From a virus, in the IMG/VR virus record IMGVR_UViG_3300023082_000026, positions 1 through 35,071 of that record: 35,071 nucleotides of DNA. One strand, given 5' to 3'. The notes below the pieces were generated by a model. It saw nothing but the letters and a program-made list of their open reading frames with translations, did not search any database and was not told where the DNA came from. Below, one piece after another: positions 26,824 through 33,407 of this stretch. The first letter of the stretch is position 1. Each line of letters opens with the position of its first letter. The position numbers were made by a program, and so were the translations under genes.

Positions 26824-28203
26824 TTATTGTGTTAGTGTAAATGGTAATGCTAATGGGAATCCATATTTACCTACGTGTGTTGGTAAACTAGATTGTATTT
26901 TACTTTCTAATCTTCTATCTGCAGCTATAATTTTAGCTTTCCAGAATCCTGCAGGTCGAGCTATATCTTGGAAGCTTATTTTACCTGTATAAGGTAAAAA
27001 TGGTCCCCCATTAGTCGACATTAATATTTGATCGTCTGGATAAGACGCAAAGATCTCAAGTGTTTTATTGTAATCGTCGATGGCAAATACAGGTAATACA
27101 GTTTGTTCAATACCACCAACTAAAATTCTTGAAGTCCAATAGACAGCAGTATCAGTTCTAAACCAGTTTAATTCTGTCTCTGCACGAGCCAATGTATTAT
27201 TAGGAGGGTTAGTTCCTTCGTTACCTTCAGCTATAGTAAGTAAATGTCCACCTTCATCATCAATTACAGCTACAATTCTACCATACATTCCTGGTAAAGC
27301 ATCTATAGCGCTAAATCTAGTATCTCTAGTAATGAGTAATTTTTTCATACCCATAGAACTAACACTAACTAAACCATTTACATCACTAATAATGTCAAAA
27401 CTAAAAGGTTCTTCCTGATCCCATGCAGCCATTCTCTCTTCTGTGATAGTTGAGAGTTTAGTTATTTCTGTATCTAGTACTAATGATTTACCAGTAACTT
27501 TATCTACTTTGTTAGTGAGTATATAATTAATTAAATCTTTATTTTGTTCTATAAAGTTTACTATTTCTTGGATAGTGTCTAAATTAACATTATCAGAACT
27601 TAGCAAGGTCATGATACTACTTATTTGTCCTGATAATACACCATCTTGAGTTTGTAAATTATTTACAAATGTACGTAATGTAGCAAAGGTGTCTGTAGTG
27701 TTTCCCCCTCGTAAAGCTGTGACTAGGGAGTTTGCTACACCTGCATTTTCTTTACTAGTTACGGTGTTCCAAGCTGTAATATTTGCTTGTGTAATAGCTT
27801 TAACATAAGCTGGTACAGTTGGATCAATCTCTTCTTGTACTGCTAATTCTGATATAGTAATAAAAGGGTTATCTGGTGATGGGTCAACAAAGTTTGGATT
27901 GCCATTAAGATCATTGACTGTAGCATATCTATTTTCAGGTGATGCTTCAGTTGCAGCCATTAATGCGCCATATGTATTTAGATTGATGTGATATCTATTT
28001 TGTTGATCACCACCTTGTAATCCTTCTAAATCATTATGTCTTGATGGTTCAGGAGTTGGATCTGTGGGATCAGTCGGTGCTGTTTCAGTATCTCCACAAC
28101 AGTCAGTACTACCACCCACCTCTTTTATAAGGGCTAAGTTTTGTACTGAAGATGTATCATTCTCTTCTGTAATTACAGATATATTTCCACTTCCACTTAT
28201 CAT
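26824..28203 (-). CDS. Tail fibre with shared N-terminal motif and shared C-terminal domain
   Basis: A 459-aa protein whose ATG overlaps the TGA of the 70-aa gene. Residues 33-72 hold STDCCGDTE, a Pro/Thr-rich stretch and RHNDLEGLQGGDQQNRYHI, closely matching the 1085-aa fibre. Residues 80-250 are helical, probably a trimeric coiled coil (AITQANITAWNTVTSKENAG, then LDTIQEIVNFIEQNKDLINY and TNKVDKVTGKSLV). Residues 265-360 form a beta domain (MYGRIVAVIDDEGGHL). The C-terminal 90 residues contain the domain shared with the next two genes. Likely a fibre base or adaptor at the head of the receptor-binding cluster. Architecture is readable; the assembly position is inferred. Confidence 0.8.
   Translation of the reverse strand: MISGSGNISVITEENDTSSVQNLALIKEVGGSTDCCGDTETAPTDPTDPTPEPSRHNDLEGLQGGDQQNRYHINLNTYGALMAATEASPENRYATVNDLNGNPNFVDPSPDNPFITISELAVQEEIDPTVPAYVKAITQANITAWNTVTSKENAGVANSLVTALRGGNTTDTFATLRTFVNNLQTQDGVLSGQISSIMTLLSSDNVNLDTIQEIVNFIEQNKDLINYILTNKVDKVTGKSLVLDTEITKLSTITEERMAAWDQEEPFSFDIISDVNGLVSVSSMGMKKLLITRDTRFSAIDALPGMYGRIVAVIDDEGGHLLTIAEGNEGTNPPNNTLARAETELNWFRTDTAVYWTSRILVGGIEQTVLPVFAIDDYNKTLEIFASYPDDQILMSTNGGPFLPYTGKISFQDIARPAGFWKAKIIAADRRLESKIQSSLPTHVGKYGFPLALPFTLTQ
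26878..27099 (-). repeat. Shared fibre domain, copy in the 459-aa fibre
   Basis: Residues 369-442. Key segments: VLPVFAIDDYNKTLEIFASY, MSTNGGPFLPYTGKISFQDI, ARPAGFWKAKIIAADRRLES. The most diverged of the three copies, yet all anchor positions are kept (PYTGxI, (A/N)xxAGxxxxK, R/N-x-ES). Confidence 0.8.
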
Positions 28204-28412
28204 AATTTATTTAAGTTTACTTTGTGAAAATCTATAATAGCATCTTTAGTGTACTCACTAACATCAAAGTTTTCAATAAAATTAATAGCTAACATAGCTT
28301 CCTTAATTTTCATATAGTCTTTGTCTTTCATAGGATATCCTCTACTTAAGTTAAAAATATATTTTTTTAGAGACTTAAAGCAAATTTGTTTTAGTTCTAC
28401 TAGATTATCCAT
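28200..28412 (-). CDS. Small helical protein, function unknown; ATG start at 28412 preferred
   Basis: A 70-aa protein beginning MDNLVELKQICFKSLKKYIF. An upstream GTG at 28460 in the same frame would add 16 residues but lies 55 bp inside the preceding gene. The ATG at 28412 overlaps that gene by only 8 bp, like neighbouring junctions. The protein is basic at the N-terminus and helical throughout (KIKEAMLAINFIENFDV). It ends in an ATGA junction with the 459-aa fibre. Small helical proteins beside fibre genes are often fibre-assembly chaperones, but no family is recognised and this is a guess. Confidence 0.65.
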   Translation of the reverse strand: MDNLVELKQICFKSLKKYIFNLSRGYPMKDKDYMKIKEAMLAINFIENFDVSEYTKDAIIDFHKVNLNKL

Positions 28413-29157
28413 TACAACCACAATTACCATGTGGTAAGACCCTACTACAGATACCGCCACATGCGTCTATACCTTCTATTAATTTCTCTATCTCCTGAAT
28501 ACTACCTTGTTCCTTTAAATACTTAATACATTCTAGAACCATAAATAATAAATCTCGTTCTTTACGTATAGAAGTGTAATCATCAGTATCACATACTGTA
28601 TTACTATCTAGTAATAAAGACATTAACTTAAAATAACACGCATTCATAAAACAAGTAGATATTATTTTAACAGCAGTTATAGAAGCTGTACTAGGATATG
28701 TGTCTTTAAGTAATAAATCTATAGTAGTTTTTGCTGCAACATTATTAGTTACCTTATACAAATCTACACCATCACTATAATATATCACTAAACCATTAAA
28801 TCTATCTGTAGTTTTATCCCTATCATAAATTTCTTTTGAAATAACGAATACTCTATTAATAGTATAGACTCCATCTTGTGCTAAATTATATTTTTGAGTA
28901 GTGAAGTTATTAGCATACACTATATCTGGTGAATCTACATTTGTGTATGGTTCAGTAGTATTTACAATCACTGGCCCATACCTATGTTTATTGTATTGAA
29001 TAATATTTTGGAAATATCCTTCATTTAATTTATAACCAGCACCAGTTAATGATGGAGATATAAACCCTGTTAGATTGTCTGGTTGATAACCTGTTACATC
29101 CAAAATAGAAAGAATACAAGAATTATCTATTGTAACATTAAATTTTATATTTGTCAT
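28405..29157 (-). CDS. Conserved structural-module protein with Cys-rich C-terminus
   Basis: A 250-aa protein. Residues 1-140 are beta-rich (KFNVTIDNSCILSILDVTGY and a YFQNIIQYNKHRYGPVIVN region near 48). Residues 155-232 are helical (AVKIISTCFMNACYFKLMS; DLLFMVLECIKYLKEQGS). The last 20 residues are Cys/Gly-rich (DACGGICSRVLPHGNCGCNG), suggesting a metal- or disulfide-stabilised tail. It is the first gene after the terminator and TATATTTG element at 29202-29242 and heads the receptor-binding cluster. Its constant-looking domain layout beside variable fibre genes suggests an adaptor between virion and fibres. No family name can be given. Confidence 0.75.
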   Translation of the reverse strand: MTNIKFNVTIDNSCILSILDVTGYQPDNLTGFISPSLTGAGYKLNEGYFQNIIQYNKHRYGPVIVNTTEPYTNVDSPDIVYANNFTTQKYNLAQDGVYTINRVFVISKEIYDRDKTTDRFNGLVIYYSDGVDLYKVTNNVAAKTTIDLLLKDTYPSTASITAVKIISTCFMNACYFKLMSLLLDSNTVCDTDDYTSIRKERDLLFMVLECIKYLKEQGSIQEIEKLIEGIDACGGICSRVLPHGNCGCNG

Positions 29158-29201
29158 ATTTATATGTATGAGTTTCGTTAAATTTTGCTAGCTGTAAAAT
29201 G

Positions 29202-29209
29202 CAAATATA
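29202..29209 (-). promoter_or_regulatory. TATATTTG element upstream of the 250-aa gene
   Basis: TATATTTG on the minus strand starts one base after the T run of the terminator at 29211-29242, with the ATG of the 250-aa gene 45 bases downstream. No TTTG at the usual upstream spacing; that position lies inside the terminator stem. The arrangement ends the packaging/esterase transcript and restarts transcription for the fibre cluster. Confidence 0.55.
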
Positions 29210-29210
29210 C

Positions 29211-29242
29211 AAAAAAGGGTTAGTAAATTATTACTAACCCTT
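29211..29242 (-). terminator. Strong rho-independent terminator after the SGNH fibre
   Basis: Perfect 12-bp stem (29215-29226 with 29231-29242) around a 4-base loop. On the minus strand the stem ends in TTTTTT (29216-29211). It lies about 85 bp after the stop of the esterase fibre gene and closes the TerL-portal-esterase transcription unit. Confidence 0.88.
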
Positions 29243-29263
29243 ATAAATATATTAATCATTTAA

Positions 29264-29335
29264 CTAAACTAATACATATGTTGCTGCAGCTCCAATAGTA
29301 CCATCATGATCATTACTAATATTTTTCTTACGGTA
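29264..29335 (-). pseudogene. Apparent C-terminal remnant of a virion protein, out of frame with the SGNH gene
   Basis: Just past the SGNH stop, the +1 frame reads YRKKNISNDHDGTIG then AAATYVLV and stops at TAG (29264-29266). The peptide has the composition of a virion-protein C-terminus, not of random AT-rich spacer: no stop over more than 30 codons counting into the SGNH gene, with Gly/Ala and a hydrophobic last strand. It has no start codon of its own. It may be the old C-terminus of a fibre replaced by the esterase domain, or the true C-terminus lost through a one-base shift. The evidence is the reading frame alone. Confidence 0.4.
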
Positions 29336-29343
29336 AGAAAAAT
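29321..29343. repeat. Perfect 11-bp inverted repeat across the SGNH stop codon
   Basis: ATTTTTCTTAC and its reverse complement GTAAGAAAAAT flank a single G (29332). The TAA stop of the esterase gene (29328-29330) lies inside it, and the remnant frame is read from its far arm. No T run follows on either strand, so it is a poor terminator candidate; it marks the junction between gene and remnant. Confidence 0.75.
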
Positions 29344-30887
29344 GATGCTGAAGGTAATGCAGCTGCTATAGTAGTTTCTCCAGTTGCTGTTGGATGTGTA
29401 CCATCTGTCTGTAAATTGGATTTCCATACTCCACTATTTCTTGCTGTTTCAACTACATCTGCTACATCCACATACTTCCATAATGGAGCTGGTAATGTTC
29501 TTATCCAATCATTAAGTTGAATACGGATAGCTTCTTGAGGAGCACCAAAACTTGATCTTGGAAATACAGTTGCTTGTACAACACGCATTCCTGAATTTGC
29601 AAGTGTAGTCCACCACTTAAGATATTGTGCCTGTACATCAGCAAAAACTGTTGCAGAAGCTATATCATTTGCTCCGTAATTAGTTAATGCTATATCTATA
29701 CCTGTTGAGTAAGTAGACACAAATCCAAATGATCCATCTGTAGTATGATTTAGTGATTTATCACCACCAACAGCAAATTTAACCCAAGGGACATTAATTA
29801 AATCCAACCATTTTCTACCCCATCCTTGATCTAATTGAATACCTGTTCCACCATTTGAATTACCATCAAATATACTATCTCCAAAAAGACCAATATTTGC
29901 AAAAGTAGGTGTTGTATTTGGTTTAGCTATGATCCCAAAAGGCCCATATCCACCAGTTGTTATATTTGTTAATGTTCCTCCACTTAAAGTACCAGCAGGA
30001 AAAGTACCTTCGGTTAATGTAGATTGTGGTATTAAACCAAGTGGCCATTTCATACCAAGTGTAGTAACTGTAACAGATACTCTTAAATTATAATTAGTTC
30101 CAGCCACAAAGTTATAAGGACTAGGATCAGATTTTGCTGATCCTCCAGGAGGTATAGTAATGGAGGTTTGACCATTAAAAAATACATCTCTTGTACTTAC
30201 ATTATATATAGAAACTGCTATAGTAACAGGGTTTAATCCTAAACCCTCTGCTGCTGCTCCTCCAGTACTATTACCCATAGTCCAGTTAGGAAATAGAAAC
30301 TGAACTCCAGTACAATTAAACTTAGGTCTAAACCAATAAGAATAGGTTAAACCTGTAACAGTTCCATCACTAAAACCTTTACCAGGAGCTACAAACTTAC
30401 CTACTGGTATTATCCCACTAAACCAACCCGTAGATTTAATAATACTTATATTTGATAATTTAGCTATATCTGTATCGTTAGTAAATCTATGAGTTGCATC
30501 TTGAGTAATTGTATCAGCTGTCTGTACTCCAGTATGATTAGCCCTGTTCTTTAAATTTACATCTGTATCATTAACTGTAGCTCCAGTAGCTACACCTGTA
30601 AGTTTAGTTTTTTCAGCAGTAGTATATACTTGATCAATAGCAGTAATTTTAGTACCTTCTGCTGTAGTTATCAGCCTTTGGCCAGCTACAGTAGCGACTG
30701 CCCCTACATTACTAGCAGTTAAAGGGACATTTCCAGTACCATCAGGGGAAACTCCTGCTACAGATGTAACAGTGCCGGTTCCTCCACCACCTCCGCCTTC
30801 ATCTATTGTATCTTGAAGATATTGAAAATTGAACTCTATATCTTCAATTGTTTGAGGTGTATATTTACTAATTTTTTTAAGTGGCAT
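29328..30887 (-). CDS. Tail fibre/spike with C-terminal SGNH esterase domain
   Basis: A 519-aa protein. Residues 1-30 may attach it (MPLKKISKYTPQTIEDIEFN); a poly-Gly hinge (31-36) and typical fibre stalk follow (GTVTSVAGVSPDGTGNVPLT; TTAEKTKLTGVATGATV; TGVQTADTITQDATHRF), with a beta domain at 150-325. The enzyme domain (330-519) has all SGNH blocks: GDSIFDGN with S338, AVGGDKS with G374/G375, NYGANDI with N407, and DGTHPTATG with D495 and H498. It should remove acyl groups (for example O-acetyl) from surface glycans during adsorption. It follows the portal gene by 2 bp and ends at a palindrome with an out-of-frame remnant beyond. Esterase fold is confident, substrate unknown. Confidence 0.88.
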   Translation of the reverse strand: MPLKKISKYTPQTIEDIEFNFQYLQDTIDEGGGGGGTGTVTSVAGVSPDGTGNVPLTASNVGAVATVAGQRLITTAEGTKITAIDQVYTTAEKTKLTGVATGATVNDTDVNLKNRANHTGVQTADTITQDATHRFTNDTDIAKLSNISIIKSTGWFSGIIPVGKFVAPGKGFSDGTVTGLTYSYWFRPKFNCTGVQFLFPNWTMGNSTGGAAAEGLGLNPVTIAVSIYNVSTRDVFFNGQTSITIPPGGSAKSDPSPYNFVAGTNYNLRVSVTVTTLGMKWPLGLIPQSTLTEGTFPAGTLSGGTLTNITTGGYGPFGIIAKPNTTPTFANIGLFGDSIFDGNSNGGTGIQLDQGWGRKWLDLINVPWVKFAVGGDKSLNHTTDGSFGFVSTYSTGIDIALTNYGANDIASATVFADVQAQYLKWWTTLANSGMRVVQATVFPRSSFGAPQEAIRIQLNDWIRTLPAPLWKYVDVADVVETARNSGVWKSNLQTDGTHPTATGETTIAAALPSASFFLP

Positions 30888-30889
30888 TT

Positions 30890-33139
30890 TTAATTATTTT
30901 GAACTTCATCGTTTAATTTACTATTATCTGTTAGTTGTAATTTTTCAAGCTCTACTCGCTTTTTATCTAGTTCAATTTTTTCATTATTGAAATTAGCTCC
31001 TGAATCTGCAACTGATTTTTTAACTTCGTAATCTCTATCTGATTTTAATCTTTCTAGATCTTTGTCAGCTTTCTTAAGCGTTTCATTTTCTTTTTGCAAC
31101 TGTTCAGCTTGTTGATTTACCTGCATTAGTTGTTGTTGCAATTGTTGTAACTGTTGTTGCATTTGTCCCATCTGATTATTCTCCTCTTTCTTTTTAGAAG
31201 TAGCTGCTTCAACTTTGTCCCTCATATCAGATAGGGATTCAGTGGTCATAATGTCAACTACAAGATCTACTTCAGCCAATCCACCTTTAACTAATTCTAG
31301 CGTGAAAGCTTTAATTTCCTGCATTTCTCTAATAATTTCAGAAGAATCTCCAATATGAATATCATAGTCTGTAAATGAAAAGTATTTAGGTTCTATTGTG
31401 AATATCTTTTGTTTATTGTCTCCAAGTATAATAGATCCTTTCATTCCATCAACATAGGAAACTTTACACATATTAACAGTATCTATAAGGAGTTCTGTAG
31501 TAATATTATCCATTACATGAAAATACTGTTTAGTTATAACAGCTGAAGTTTTAATTCCAACTTCCACATTTGTTACAGCATCTCTTTGTTCAATATTTCC
31601 TAAACGTTCTCTAAATACTCCAGTAATACTTGAGCATACTTCTTCTGTTTGCTGTATAGCTAAATTAAAAGCTTGAATAGCTTGTCCAGGAACTGTATCA
31701 TCAAAACCTGCATAAATAGTATTGGAAGTTCCGGCAGATTCTTGTGCTGAGTTAAGAAGTGAGTAGCCTGCTTTTCTATACCCAATATATTTAGCTAATC
31801 TTTCCTCAGGAGTATTACCTAAGAAAGCTGGTAGGTTAGCCATATCAACATTACCACCTTTTACTCCAGAATTAGCTATTAAGTTGTCCCTTTGAAAATG
31901 GAGGATATTGTATTTATCTTGAATATTTTTAGTTGCTAATACCAGAGAATACGGCTTTCCATTTCTGTTAGAATAGAAAACACCATTGAAGGAGTTGTCA
32001 CACTCATAAGGATTGTCGTTAGATCTGATAACCGTTTCATCAAGACCCATCTCAGCATAGATGTCTTGACCAATTCTTGTACCCTTATAGCGATCCTGTC
32101 TAAATACTGTTTTTCCATCAACTTTTATTTTATTAACTGTTATCCATTCTACTTCGTAAACTGGAATTAAATTCCATCTATAATCATTCTCATTTTCTTG
32201 ATTATGACCTATTCCAACTTCTACTCCAGCAACTATACCAATAGCTTCAGGAGCAGTTATATATCTAGCATATCCTTGATTTGCATAATCTGCATATTCA
32301 AGATTAGTAAACATTTTATTTATATCATCTTTATTTTCAAAACAATGTCCGTACTGATTTAGTATTTGATCTCTAGTCATCCATTTACGATAAACTATTC
32401 TTGGAGATTTCTTTAAATAAGGAGAGTTAAAGTTCTTTTCATAAAATAGATTTCTCATATCTAGGATATCTATTTTAGGAGCTTGACCCTTATGAACCAC
32501 ATAAGATCTATAACCACATTCACCGGCAACTAGAAGATCTAACATCAATATTCTACGCTTTTCAGTTAAGTCAATATTTTTATTCTGCTTAATATGTTCT
32601 ATAATTAGCTGTGCAGCTAACTCATATTCAGATATAAACGACTTAGCGGTATCTTGTTTCTTCTGCTTAACATCCTCATCTGAAGCCTGTTCTATAGGAG
32701 GGGCAGCATTTGGGTTTTTTTGTAATTCTATTAAATGATCTACGTTTGTTTGAAATTGATTCTTAAGTAAATTAAGTTCTACTCGATCTATTTCTTTCTT
32801 CTTTAATTTTTCAATAGCATCAAGTGTACGTTTATCTTTACATGTTACTTTTGGTTTTAACTTATTACCTAAGTGCTCTCCAATTAAAGCATCAATATGT
32901 TTTCGCACAAGAGGTATGAACTCAATAGATGTAGGATTACCTATACCATAATTTTGCTCTAGATACTTAAATTCCTCAGGATCCATTACACCATTATAAT
33001 AATTATAAGCTGTTCTTAAATGAGTTTTTTCAGTAACTAATTCAGCAATGGCTGTGTCTATATGAGACATTAAATAGTCATCACTATCTTTTTCAGTTTC
33101 TGTATAGTATCTATGCTCGTTATAGTTTTGCGTTATCAT
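30890..33139 (-). CDS. Portal protein (crAss-like)
   Basis: A 749-aa protein with the length and N-terminal pattern of crAss-like portals: YYNGVMDPEEFKYLEQNYG (47-65), NPTSIEFIPLVRKHIDALIG (68-87), and a central alpha/beta wing and stem (EKRRILMLDLLVAGECGYRS near 190; FQRDNLIANSGVKGGN near 415). The C-terminal 100 residues form a coiled coil starting in an extreme Gln run (QMQQQLQQLQQQLMQVNQQ, near 660) and continuing charged to the end. It forms the dodecameric DNA channel at one capsid vertex, docking the terminase and the tail rings. It overlaps the 95-aa gene by 20 bp and is two genes after TerL. Confident by context and motif. Confidence 0.88.
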   Translation of the reverse strand: MITQNYNEHRYYTETEKDSDDYLMSHIDTAIAELVTEKTHLRTAYNYYNGVMDPEEFKYLEQNYGIGNPTSIEFIPLVRKHIDALIGEHLGNKLKPKVTCKDKRTLDAIEKLKKKEIDRVELNLLKNQFQTNVDHLIELQKNPNAAPPIEQASDEDVKQKKQDTAKSFISEYELAAQLIIEHIKQNKNIDLTEKRRILMLDLLVAGECGYRSYVVHKGQAPKIDILDMRNLFYEKNFNSPYLKKSPRIVYRKWMTRDQILNQYGHCFENKDDINKMFTNLEYADYANQGYARYITAPEAIGIVAGVEVGIGHNQENENDYRWNLIPVYEVEWITVNKIKVDGKTVFRQDRYKGTRIGQDIYAEMGLDETVIRSNDNPYECDNSFNGVFYSNRNGKPYSLVLATKNIQDKYNILHFQRDNLIANSGVKGGNVDMANLPAFLGNTPEERLAKYIGYRKAGYSLLNSAQESAGTSNTIYAGFDDTVPGQAIQAFNLAIQQTEEVCSSITGVFRERLGNIEQRDAVTNVEVGIKTSAVITKQYFHVMDNITTELLIDTVNMCKVSYVDGMKGSIILGDNKQKIFTIEPKYFSFTDYDIHIGDSSEIIREMQEIKAFTLELVKGGLAEVDLVVDIMTTESLSDMRDKVEAATSKKKEENNQMGQMQQQLQQLQQQLMQVNQQAEQLQKENETLKKADKDLERLKSDRDYEVKKSVADSGANFNNEKIELDKKRVELEKLQLTDNSKLNDEVQNN

Positions 33140-33407
33140 TGATTTCGTCTTTAGGTATTTTATAGGCTCTGAAATTCTTGTACAAAAAGAAACGTTTAGT
33201 TTTAATTTCTTTTATAATATAATCATAAAACTTATCCTCATTTTCAAATTGACCCATAATTATCAATGGTCGGTTATCATCTGGATTAAGCGGCCATATC
33301 AATGTATATTGTTCTAAATCTGGATCTTGAGTATATTTCAAGATGCCAGTATATTCAACGCACATTACATCAGCTAAGTATTTTTTTATTCTTTCTAATA
33401 GTTCCAT
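33120..33407 (-). CDS. Small conserved protein between TerL and portal
   Basis: A 95-aa alpha/beta protein: helical start (MELLERIKKYLADVMCVEY), a beta hairpin (LEQYTLIWPLNPDDNRPLII) and a basic helix and tail (YIIKEIKTKRFFLYKNFRAY). It starts in a TAATG junction with TerL and overlaps the portal gene by 20 bp, so translation of all three is coupled. No catalytic or Zn-binding motif. Small genes at this place often encode a terminase small subunit or packaging accessory; nothing in this one shows a DNA-binding helix-turn-helix, so its function is unassigned. Confidence 0.72.
   Translation of the reverse strand: MELLERIKKYLADVMCVEYTGILKYTQDPDLEQYTLIWPLNPDDNRPLIIMGQFENEDKFYDYIIKEIKTKRFFLYKNFRAYKIPKDEINDNAKL

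Noticed and set aside
28413-28460. GTG at 28460 as start of the small gene
   Set aside because: It would overlap the 250-aa gene by 56 bp; the ATG at 28412 gives an 8-bp overlap like the neighbouring couplings.
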